Source: an uncultured Oscillospiraceae bacterium
GTDB lineage: Bacteria; Bacillota; Clostridia; Oscillospirales; Acutalibacteraceae
Assembly: GCA_900552115.1 (NCBI GenBank)
Contig: URYP01000069.1
Location: forward strand, 1-11,215
Length of the DNA: 11,215 nucleotides
Direction: 5' to 3'
This document shows, piece after piece, positions 1-8,100 of this stretch. The position numbers and the translations under genes are program-made. Position 1 is the first letter of the stretch. Each line of letters begins with the position of its first letter. The notes below the pieces were generated by a model. It was not told the DNA's origin and ran no database searches. It saw only the letters and a program-made list of their open reading frames with translations.

Positions 1-28
1 ACGGCTTTTGCCTGCTTGGGGATGGATA

Positions 29-56
29 TTGGCGTGTGTCCTTATTTTTGTAGAAT
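29..56 (+). promoter_or_regulatory. Candidate sigma-A promoter of the GH43 gene
   Basis: TTGGCG at 29-34 could be a -35 box, separated by 16 bp from TAGAAT at 51-56 as a -10 box. Transcription would begin near 63, leaving a leader of about 115 nt before the start codon at 177. The -10 match is good and the -35 is moderate. A weaker alternative is TACAAT at 119-124, which lacks a convincing -35. Assigned by eye. Confidence 0.4.
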
Positions 57-64
57 TTTACAAA
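47..64. promoter_or_regulatory. 18-bp palindrome, candidate operator over the -10
   Basis: TTTGTAGAATTTTACAAA is an inverted repeat in which 8 of 9 arm positions pair; only G53/T58 fails. It covers the candidate -10 box (51-56) and the expected transcription start, the usual place for a repressor operator. The outer TGTA...TACA resembles LacI/GalR-family sites, but the central CG typical of those and of cre sites is absent. The TTTGTA/TACAAA halves also recall AraR sites, but the spacing is longer. The regulator is therefore unknown. Confidence 0.45.
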
Positions 65-161
65 TTACCCCTGTTGATTTCGTTCAATATATCTCTGGCT
101 TGTTGTGATGAAAACAGGTACAATGAACAAGTATAAAGGCCTTGTTTTGGATAAGGTTTCG

Positions 162-170
162 AAAGGAGAG
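162..170 (+). promoter_or_regulatory. Ribosome binding site setting the GH43 start
   Basis: AAAGGAGAG, with AGGAG at 164-168, lies 8 nt before ATG 177. No comparable site precedes the upstream in-frame ATGs at 105, 108 and 123. Only the start at 177 places a Lys-rich n-region and hydrophobic core at the N-terminus. Confidence 0.85.
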
Positions 171-176
171 AGCAAC

Positions 177-3100
177 ATGAAAAAAACCAAACGGGCGGTG
201 GCCGCGTGCATGAGCGCGCTGCTACTGGCGCCGGGCATGACCGGTTTTGCCGCCGGTGCGGCGGAGGAACCGGCTGCTGTCCCCGCGGAAGAATCGTATT
301 ATACTGTGGGGCGTTTTCAGCTGGAGGACGAGGTGGCCAGAAAAAGCCTCGAAAAGGAGGGGCAGGCGCTGTTTAATATAAGCGCCCCCATTGCCGTCAA
401 TATTCAGGGATACGATCCCGCGGACCTGATGATCCGGTTCGATATGAAGGTGACACGGCATGATGGCAAAACCGGACCGGATTCCCTCAAATTTGTCCGC
501 AACGGCGCGGTACAGGTGATCGATTCCGCCGGGAAGCAGGTCATCAAAACCGGCTCGCCGGTGCAGGCGGGCGTTCCCGCCGCCGAACGGTTGGCCGGGG
601 AGTGGATGGACGTATCCTTTTCCATGGCGACGATGGACCTGTCAAGCGGCCGGCTGGCGAGCCTGTCCTTGTACGATTACAACGATATACCCAAGCAGGC
701 GGAACAGACCGGCATTAATGTGGAGGTAAGAAACGCCCGCATTGTGGACGTCACCCGCGACGCGGATGGAAACGAACGCGTATCCTATGAAAAGGGTGCG
801 TTCACACAGATCGAGGGGACTTATTCGGAGAACAGCGCCAAACAGCTGTACGCCGACTGGACTTCAGCCAACGTGACGCCCATCGATGTCAGCGCCCAGC
901 GCGGCCGCTATCGGCTCACCCTGACGATGGCGTTTACCTCGGACGATGAGAGCGTCAGCGCGGCGGATGCCTGGCAGAATATTACCGTCAAGCTGCGGTC
1001 GACCGATGTAAAGGGCAAAGAGGGAGACCCGGATAAGGACAACCAGGAACATAATTACGGCTGGGATTTTAAACCGGCGGATATTACCGGCCCCCGGGAC
1101 CGGGTGGAACTGTCCATTCCGCTCGACCGGGAGGCGACGAACCACCGCGGGGTGATGGACTGGGCGGATGTCCAGAAAATGATCTGCATCACCACCTTGA
1201 ATGCCGGTGCGGGCGGCCATGTGAAGGTGACGCTGTCCGGCGCGCGGATTGTTGACTGGCAGACTGTGGATAAACTGCGGGAGCAGTTGAAAGCGGCCAT
1301 CGACACCCCGCAGGCGGAAGCCGATTTCCATGAGGACGACCGGATAGCGTATAAGGCGGCGAAAGCGGCCGCTAAAGAGGCATATGAGAATGAACATGCC
1401 GGCCCGGATGTTCTGCAGTCTGCCATAGCGGCCCTGCAGCGGACTTTCCTCGCTTCCGATTCCGACAAGGAACCGCTGAGAGGATGGGTGGAAAAAAACG
1501 TGGATGAGAACCTGTTTACCTCCGATTCCGTAAAGGCGTATAAAAAGGCGGCGGCCGCCGTCTCGGATCTTCTCGCGGATAAAGGCGCGACCAAAACGTC
1601 TGTCCAGGCGGCGGAGCAGGCGGTGAAGGACGCCTGGTATGCGCTGGTCTGGAACGATGGCGCCGCGGGAATGGCTTATGGCGACGTCGACGGAAAAGAC
1701 GGCGTGACGGCCAGCGACGCGCTGATGGCGCTGCAGGCGGCTACCTCAAAAATCACCCTTACCGACGCGCAAAAACAGGCGGCGGATGTGGACGGTAAGG
1801 ATGGTGTGACCGCGAACGACGCGTTGCTGATCCTGCAGTATTCAACCAAGAAAATCACGGGATTCCCGGCGGACGAGGGCCTGTCCACCGCGACGAAAGC
1901 GGTGGAAAACGACGACCCCCTGACGGCCTGCAATCCCATCGATATCAGCTATATGTTCCAGGGAGAGAGCCAATACCGCGAGTCCGCCGACCCGGCGGTC
2001 GTGGTTTACAAAGGCGAGTATTACCTGTTCGCCTCACACGGCCAGGGGTACTGGGTATCCTCCGACCTGGCTGACTGGGAATTCATCCAGGTGGATTTGG
2101 CCCTGCAGCCGGAATTTTCCAAGTATGCGCCGGCCACCTGCGTGGTGGGGGATACGCTCTACCTGACTCACTCCGAGAGCGGCAGCATGCTGAAGACCAC
2201 CAATCCCCGTGACCCGGACGCCTGGGAAAACATCGGCAAGCCGGCGGGCTGGATGGACCCGGGCATGTTCCTGGATGACGACGGTTATGTATACCTGTAT
2301 ATGGGTCTTAGCCACCAGGATCCCATCAAGGTGGTCAAAATGGACCCCAAACAGAATATGAAAGTGGTGGAGGGCCCTTATGACTGCTTCTGGCCGGATA
2401 AACTCAACCATGGCTTTGAGGTGGCGGGTGAAACAAACACCGACTATGCCGGAAACGATACCATGGAAGGCGCGTGGCCGGTCAAATATAACGGTAAGTA
2501 TTATATTACCTACGCGGTTCCCGGCACCCAGTACGGCACCTATACCGACGGCTGCTATGTGTCGGATTCGCCGATGGGTCCCTTCACCTTCTGCGACTAC
2601 AGCCCGGTAATCTGGAAAGCCAGCGGTTATCTGCAGGGCGCGGGTCACGGCTGCCTGTTTGAGGATTTGAACGGCAACTGGTGGAAAGTGGACACCGCCC
2701 GAATCAGGGGATTTGAACGGCGCCTGGGAATTTTCCCCGCCAAGTTCGATGAAGACGGCCGGCTGTATACCAACACGGTCATGAGCGATTATCCCTTCTA
2801 TATCCCAACCGAGTCGGAGGATCCCTTTAACGTCACCGGGCCCGGCTGGAATCTGCTGTCCTATGACAAAGAGGTCACCGCCTCCTCCAATACCGCCGCG
2901 GCGCCTATGGCGGTAAACGAGGACATGACCAACTGCTGGACGGCCGAAACCGGCCATGCGGGCGAGTGGCTGCAGATGGATCTGGGCAAGGTGTATGGCG
3001 TCCACGCGGTGCAGGTCAACTTTGCCGACAAGGACATCGGCACATACAAAGGCCGCGATTTGGGGTTTGCCTACAAGTATCTGATGGAATTTTCACAGGA

Positions 3101-4937
3101 CGGCGAAACCTGGTATCCGCTGGTAGACCGCACCAAACAAACGGAGGACCTGCCCCACGAATATATCGAGTTTAAAGACAAGGTGGGCGTGCGCTACCTG
3201 CGCATTACCAACAAAGGCCCGGTGCCAGCGGACGGCAAATTTGCCATCAGCGGCCTGCGGGTGTTCGGTGAGGGCGGCGGCCATGCGCCGCTGGGCGTAG
3301 ACATGGATACAGCGGTTTACGAGCGGTATGCGGATAACAACCGCAGTATAGGGATCGTCTGGGATGCCGCTCCCGGGGCGCAGGGGTATATTGTGCGCTT
3401 CGGCACCTCTCCGGATGCTCTGAATACCCACTATCAGGTGATCGGCACCCATCACGCCGCCCTGAACTGCCTGAACCGGGGTGTGGATTATTACTTCACC
3501 GTGGATTCCTACAACGAAAGCGGCGTGACCAAAGGCACGGCGGTGATTAAGGCCGAAGCGACCGAACCGCTGCAATCGGGGTACGACATCAATAATAACA
3601 ATCCGGCCGAGGTCAATAAGGCGGCCGGCGTCACTGTACATGAAGCGGAGGACGCCGCGTTCGGCGGCGACGGCGTGGCGGCGGAATACGATGTGCGGGC
3701 GTCCATGTGCACGGCTCTGCGCGGCCTTGGCAAGGCGGACACTTACGCCGAGTTCACGAAAGTGGATGGCGGCCCCGGCGGGGAAGCTGCCCTGCGTATC
3801 AGCTACAGCGCACTGGCCGCTTCCAAAGCGGCGGTCAAGGTGAATGGAAAGGCAGCAGGTGAGCTGGCACTGCCCAAAACCGGCGGATGGGCGACTTACG
3901 CCACAGTGGATATCTCCCTGAATGGCTTGCTGGAGGGTGAAGCCAACACCATCCGTATCGAAGGCGCCGGCTCCGGGTTCCATCTCGACTGGATACAGGT
4001 CGTTTATAAAGTGGACAGCGGCGAATACGAGCCGGGCGAGCTGATCGGCGGTCTGGGGGATCCGCAGCCTCTGGACGATTATATTCTCTACGAGGCCGAG
4101 GCGTCGGTGTTTGGCAATACCGCAGAAGGGCAGTATCGGGTGAATATCGCCGCGGATGCGGGCGCCTCCGGCGGCAAATCCCTGCACAGCATGGATACCA
4201 AAGGCTCGTTTGCCGAGTTCCGCCAGGTGGACGGCGGGGCGGGCGGCCGGGGCATTCTCCGGTTTTGCTACAGCTGCGGCAACAGCAAAGGCGAACCGAC
4301 CATATTTATAAACGGTGAAGAATTGGGCGCGTATGCGCTGCCCAGTACCGATGGATGGCCGACGTTCAAATCGGTACAGATCGCGCTGGACGGCCTGAAT
4401 GCGGGGCCGGATAACGTCGTTCGTATCGAAGGCGGAAAAAGCGGTTTCAACCTTGACTATATTCAGGTGATCCCGGACGATAAGGGCGATCATTATGGTC
4501 AGGGCAGCGACGACGATCCCTTCGACGGACTGGCCGCTCCCCGAAAGGCGTCCGGGTATATCGTTTATGAAGCGGAAGACGCCGCTATCGGAAACGGCGC
4601 TAATGTGGCAAACGACGTCAACGCGTCAGGCGGCAAATCGGTGCACAGCATGGAAAAAGAGGGCGCCTATGTGGAATTCACCGGTGTGGATGGCGGCCCG
4701 GGCGGAGAAGGCCGGCTGCGGCTGAGCTACTGCGAGGGGAATTCCATGGGCAATATGGTCCTGATCGTCAACGGCGTCAAAGTGGGAGAATTTGACTTGG
4801 TGCAGACCACTGACTGGACGACGTTTATGATGAGGGAGTTCCCGCTAAGCGGTCTGAAAGCGGGCGAGGCCAACACCATCCGTCTGGAATGCGGTGGGCA
4901 TGGCTATAATCCCGATTGGATTCAAATTATTTATTGA
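177..4937 (+). CDS. Secreted modular GH43 glycosidase with internal dockerin and multiple carbohydrate-binding modules
   Basis: Predicted exported polysaccharide-degrading enzyme of 1586 residues. Modules in order: Sec signal peptide (about 1-30; KKTKR then a hydrophobic core and AAGAA); two unassigned beta-type modules (about 38-195 and 205-360), each ending in ARIVD at 187-191 and 356-360; two helical Ala/Lys-rich FIVAR-like segments (about 362-495); a type I dockerin (about 501-567) with two Ca-loop repeats starting at D503 and D537; GH43 five-bladed propeller (about 600-870); F5/8 type C/CBM32-like domain (about 890-1036); FN3 (about 1042-1130); three CBM6/35-like modules (1152-1278, 1302-1432, 1461-1586). 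The GH43 residues are visible: D605 (base, SADPAVV), D694 (pKa modulator, WMDPGMF), E764 (acid, MEGAWPV), plus H824 of the central channel. GH43 members mostly act on arabinan, arabinoxylan, xylan or galactan; the exact substrate cannot be read here. The dockerin implies attachment to a cohesin scaffold or surface protein not in this window. There is no LPXTG or membrane anchor. The gene is probably monocistronic, with its own promoter and terminator. GH43 and CBM calls are strong; the N-terminal modules are unknown. Confidence 0.93.
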   Translation: MKKTKRAVAACMSALLLAPGMTGFAAGAAEEPAAVPAEESYYTVGRFQLEDEVARKSLEKEGQALFNISAPIAVNIQGYDPADLMIRFDMKVTRHDGKTGPDSLKFVRNGAVQVIDSAGKQVIKTGSPVQAGVPAAERLAGEWMDVSFSMATMDLSSGRLASLSLYDYNDIPKQAEQTGINVEVRNARIVDVTRDADGNERVSYEKGAFTQIEGTYSENSAKQLYADWTSANVTPIDVSAQRGRYRLTLTMAFTSDDESVSAADAWQNITVKLRSTDVKGKEGDPDKDNQEHNYGWDFKPADITGPRDRVELSIPLDREATNHRGVMDWADVQKMICITTLNAGAGGHVKVTLSGARIVDWQTVDKLREQLKAAIDTPQAEADFHEDDRIAYKAAKAAAKEAYENEHAGPDVLQSAIAALQRTFLASDSDKEPLRGWVEKNVDENLFTSDSVKAYKKAAAAVSDLLADKGATKTSVQAAEQAVKDAWYALVWNDGAAGMAYGDVDGKDGVTASDALMALQAATSKITLTDAQKQAADVDGKDGVTANDALLILQYSTKKITGFPADEGLSTATKAVENDDPLTACNPIDISYMFQGESQYRESADPAVVVYKGEYYLFASHGQGYWVSSDLADWEFIQVDLALQPEFSKYAPATCVVGDTLYLTHSESGSMLKTTNPRDPDAWENIGKPAGWMDPGMFLDDDGYVYLYMGLSHQDPIKVVKMDPKQNMKVVEGPYDCFWPDKLNHGFEVAGETNTDYAGNDTMEGAWPVKYNGKYYITYAVPGTQYGTYTDGCYVSDSPMGPFTFCDYSPVIWKASGYLQGAGHGCLFEDLNGNWWKVDTARIRGFERRLGIFPAKFDEDGRLYTNTVMSDYPFYIPTESEDPFNVTGPGWNLLSYDKEVTASSNTAAAPMAVNEDMTNCWTAETGHAGEWLQMDLGKVYGVHAVQVNFADKDIGTYKGRDLGFAYKYLMEFSQDGETWYPLVDRTKQTEDLPHEYIEFKDKVGVRYLRITNKGPVPADGKFAISGLRVFGEGGGHAPLGVDMDTAVYERYADNNRSIGIVWDAAPGAQGYIVRFGTSPDALNTHYQVIGTHHAALNCLNRGVDYYFTVDSYNESGVTKGTAVIKAEATEPLQSGYDINNNNPAEVNKAAGVTVHEAEDAAFGGDGVAAEYDVRASMCTALRGLGKADTYAEFTKVDGGPGGEAALRISYSALAASKAAVKVNGKAAGELALPKTGGWATYATVDISLNGLLEGEANTIRIEGAGSGFHLDWIQVVYKVDSGEYEPGELIGGLGDPQPLDDYILYEAEASVFGNTAEGQYRVNIAADAGASGGKSLHSMDTKGSFAEFRQVDGGAGGRGILRFCYSCGNSKGEPTIFINGEELGAYALPSTDGWPTFKSVQIALDGLNAGPDNVVRIEGGKSGFNLDYIQVIPDDKGDHYGQGSDDDPFDGLAAPRKASGYIVYEAEDAAIGNGANVANDVNASGGKSVHSMEKEGAYVEFTGVDGGPGGEGRLRLSYCEGNSMGNMVLIVNGVKVGEFDLVQTTDWTTFMMREFPLSGLKAGEANTIRLECGGHGYNPDWIQIIY
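3630..4934 (+). repeat. Three tandem CBM6/35-like modules in the GH43 protein
   Basis: Three homologous modules of about 126-131 residues occupy residues 1152-1278, 1302-1432 and 1461-1586. Each starts with an EAE calcium-site motif (E1156/E1158, E1306/E1308, E1465/E1467). Each then has a GGxGG turn before a beta strand, and ends in (D)(W/Y)IQV or DWIQI. Copies 2 and 3 share ASGGKS(L/V)HSM; copy 1 has diverged there (ASMCTALRGLG). Linkers between copies are short, acidic and Gly-rich. This is a protein-level repeat; the DNA copies are clearly diverged, so it is not a recent duplication. Confidence 0.85.
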
Positions 4938-4944
4938 CCGGCAA

Positions 4945-4978
4945 AAACCCGCCGGGGACAGCGTCCCCCGGCGGGTTT
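4945..4978 (+). terminator. GC-rich hairpin terminator after the GH43 gene
   Basis: AAACCCGCCGGGG (4945-4957) pairs perfectly over 13 bp with CCCCGGCGGGTTT (4966-4978), with an 8-nt loop. It begins 8 nt after the stop codon. The 3' arm ends in only TTT followed by CCGTCT, so the U-tract is short and termination may be incomplete. The stem is flanked by A and T on its arms, so it could work in either direction, but no minus-strand gene is seen. Confidence 0.7.
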
Positions 4979-5004
4979 CCGTCTGCCGCCGGATGCTCCG
5001 TAAC

Positions 5005-5039
5005 GCAGGATGTTATAAAAATTCCTGCAAAAAGGAATT
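5005..5039. repeat. Two overlapping inverted repeats upstream of carB
   Basis: GCAGGA (5005-5010) is mirrored by TCCTGC (5023-5028), and AATTCC (5020-5025) by GGAATT (5034-5039). The two 6-bp repeats share TCC at 5023-5025 and so are mutually exclusive as RNA hairpins. The second overlaps the carB -35 box at 5038-5043. They could be a DNA operator, or chance in a mostly AT-rich stretch. Confidence 0.35.
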
Positions 5040-5066
5040 GACGCGGGCGACAGAATATGATAAAAT
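5038..5066 (+). promoter_or_regulatory. carB promoter, extended -10 type
   Basis: TTGACG (5038-5043) is a near-consensus -35, followed after 17 bp by TAAAAT (5061-5066) as -10. TGA at 5058-5060 directly before it gives an extended -10 (TGn). Transcription would start near 5073, giving a 5' leader of about 95 nt before carB. The spacing and all three elements agree, so this is the best promoter in the window. Confidence 0.7.
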
Positions 5067-5089
5067 ATCCCGATATCTTTTTGAGGCGC

Positions 5090-5121
5090 GGCGGAAAAAG
5101 CGAGATTTCCCCGCCTTTTTT
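5090..5121 (+). terminator. Terminator-like hairpin in the carB leader, possible attenuator
   Basis: GGCGG (5090-5094) pairs with CCGCC (5111-5115), and AAA (5095-5097) can pair with TTT (5106-5108) across a two-C bulge. Six T residues follow at 5116-5121. It lies downstream of the carB promoter and 46 nt before the start codon, so it would stop transcription of carB itself. A competing pairing of CTTTTT (5077-5082) with AAAAAG (5095-5100) would put GGCGG in a loop. No PyrR-type binding sequence was recognised. The 5-bp core is short, so this is tentative. Confidence 0.4.
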
Positions 5122-5153
5122 ACAGCCGCATGGACGCTGCAGAATTCGGTAAA

Positions 5154-5159
5154 GTGAGG
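5154..5159 (+). promoter_or_regulatory. Ribosome binding site setting the carB start
   Basis: GTGAGG (5154-5159) is 8 nt before ATG 5168. The in-frame TTG at 5162 would leave only 2 nt of spacing and is not a credible start. Confidence 0.7.
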
Positions 5160-5167
5160 TTTTGTGC

Positions 5168-8100
5168 ATGAAAAGAGAAGACATTCACAAGGTATTGATT
5201 ATCGGTTCCGGCCCTATCATTATCGGACAGGCCTGTGAGTTCGACTATTCCGGCACGCAGGCGTGCAAGGCACTGAGACAGCTGGGCTATGAAATCGTTT
5301 TGGTCAATTCCAATCCGGCAACCATTATGACCGACCCCGGCACTGCAGACGTTACTTATATCGAGCCGCTCAATGTGGAACGGCTGACACAGATTATAGA
5401 GAAAGAGCGCCCGGATGCGCTGCTGCCCAACCTGGGCGGGCAGTCGGGGCTGAATCTCTGCTCCGAACTGGCGCAGGCGGGTGTGCTGGACAAATACGAT
5501 GTGAAGGTCATCGGTGTCCAGGTGGATGCCATTGAGCGCGGCGAAGACCGCATCGAGTTTAAAAAGACCATGGACGAGCTGGGCATCGAAATGGCCCGCA
5601 GCGAAGTGGCGTATTCGGTCGAGGAAGCGCTGACTATCGCGGACAAACTGGGTTATCCGGTGGTGCTCCGTCCGGCGTACACCATGGGCGGCGCCGGCGG
5701 CGGCTTGGTCTACAATGTGGAAGAGCTCAAAACCGTCTGCGCCCGCGGCCTGCAGGCGAGCCTCGTCGGCCAGGTGCTGGTCGAGGAGTCGATCCTCGGC
5801 TGGGAAGAGCTGGAACTGGAAGTCATCCGCGACGCCAAAAACCAGATGATTACCGTCTGCTTTATCGAAAACATCGACCCGCTGGGCGTGCATACCGGCG
5901 ACTCGTTCTGCTCGGCCCCCATGCTCACCATTTCGCAGGACGTGCAGGACCGCCTGCAGGAACAGGCCTACAAAATTGTCGAAGCCATCGAGGTTATCGG
6001 TGGTACCAATGTGCAGTTCGCCCATGACCCGGTCAGCGACCGGATCGTGGTTATCGAAATCAATCCCCGCACCTCGCGTTCGTCGGCGCTGGCCTCCAAG
6101 GCGACCGGTTTTCCGATCGCGCTGGTATCGGCCATGCTGGCCAGTGGCCTGACACTGGACGAAATTCCCTGCGGCAAAAGCGTGACGCTGGCCGACTACA
6201 AGCCGGGCGGCGATTACATTGTCATTAAATTTGCCCGCTGGGCCTTTGAAAAATTCAAAGGTGTGGAAAACAAGCTGGGTACCCAGATGCGGGCGGTCGG
6301 CGAGGTTATGAGCATCGGCAAAACCTATAAAGAAGCGTTCCAGAAAGCCATCCGCAGCCTGGAAACCGGCCGGTATGGCCTGGGCGGCCCGGCTTACGCG
6401 CAGAACAGCAAGCAGGAGCTGCTGGATATGCTGCGCACCCCCACCAGCGAGCGGCACTTCATTCTTTACGAAGCGCTGCGAAAAGGCGCCTCGGTGGACG
6501 AGCTGTATGAGCTGACAAAAATAAAACGGTACTTTATCGAGCAGATGAAGGAGCTGGTGGAAGAAGAAGAAGCGCTGAAAGCGCAGGGCGGCAAAATTCC
6601 GGCTAAAGACATGCTTAAACAGGCCAAGCTCGATGGCTTTGCCGACCGTTATCTGGCGCAGCTCCTGAGCGTACCGGAGTCCGACATCCGCACGGCCCGC
6701 AAGGAGTACGGCATTGAGGAGGCCTGGGAGGGTATCCACGTCAGCGGCACCGCCGATTCCGCCTACTATTATTCCAGTTATCACATCGAGGACAACAGCC
6801 CGGTCAACACCGACAAGCCCAAGATCATGATTTTGGGCGGCGGCCCCAACCGTATCGGGCAGGGCATCGAGTTTGACTATTGCTGTGTCCACGCCTCGCT
6901 GGCCCTGAAAAAGCTGGGCTTTGAAACCATTATCGTCAACTGTAACCCGGAGACCGTGTCCACGGACTACGATACCTCCGATAAGCTGTATTTTGAACCG
7001 CTGACCCTTGAGGATGTGCTCAGCATCCATGAAAAAGAACAGCCGGTAGGCGTTATCGCCCAGTTCGGCGGACAGACCCCTCTGAACCTCGCGGCCGATT
7101 TGAAAAAAGCCGGCGTGAATATTCTGGGCACCACGCCGGAGACCATCGACCTGGCGGAGGACCGCGACCAGTTCCGCACCATGATGGACAAGCTGGGCAT
7201 TCCCATGCCTGAATCCGGCATGGCCGTCACGGTGGAGGACGCGCTGCAAATTGCGGGCAAGATCGGCTACCCCGTCATGGTGCGCCCCTCGTATGTGCTG
7301 GGCGGCCGCGGCATGGAAGTGGTGTACGACGAAGAGTCGCTGGTGTTCTATATGAAGGCGGCGGTGGGCGTAACCCCCGACCGGCCGATCCTGATCGACC
7401 GTTTCCTGCACCACGCCACCGAGTGTGAGGCGGATGCCATCAGTGACGGCGACAACGTGTTTGTCCCGGCGGTGATGGAGCATATCGAGCTTGCCGGTGT
7501 CCATTCGGGTGACTCGGCTTGCATCCTGCCCTCCAAAAACTTGACGGACGCGCAGGTGGAGACCATTAAGGATTATACCCGCCGTATCGCCTCGGAAATG
7601 CATGTCGTCGGCCTGATGAACATGCAGTATGCGATCGAGGACGGGAAAATCTATGTGCTGGAAGCCAATCCCCGCGCGTCGCGGACGGTGCCGCTGGTGT
7701 CCAAGGTCTGCAACATCCAGATGGTGCAGCTGGCCACCGATATCATGACCCGTCACCTGACCGGCCGGCCCTCGCCGGTGCAGTCGCTGCGGGAAAAGAC
7801 GTTTGCCCATTACGGCGTCAAGGAAGCGGTGTTCCCCTTCAATATGTTCCCAGAGGTCGACCCGATTCTGGGACCGGAGATGCGGTCCACTGGCGAAGTG
7901 CTGGGGCTGGCGTCCACTGTGGGCGAAGCTTTCTACAAAGCGCAGGAGGCAACCAAGACCTGCATCCCGTTGAACGGCACGGTGCTGCTCAGCGTCAACG
8001 ACCGCGACAAGGCGGAGCTTACGGAGCTGGCTCGCGGCTTCCATGAATGTGGTTTCAGCATCATGGCGACCGGCGGCTGCTACGCCAAGATTACCGAGGC

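Noticed and set aside
198..209. Possible lipobox VAAC at residues 8-11 of the GH43 protein
   Set aside because: Only about two hydrophobic residues precede it, too few for a lipoprotein signal peptide. The hydrophobic core follows the cysteine, so a type I signal peptide is more likely.
3093..4493. Antisense ORF of 466 codons within the GH43 gene
   Set aside because: It lies wholly under well-supported CBM, FN3 and F5/8C coding sequence and has no recognisable domain. The 2034-3005 antisense frame is rejected for the same reason.
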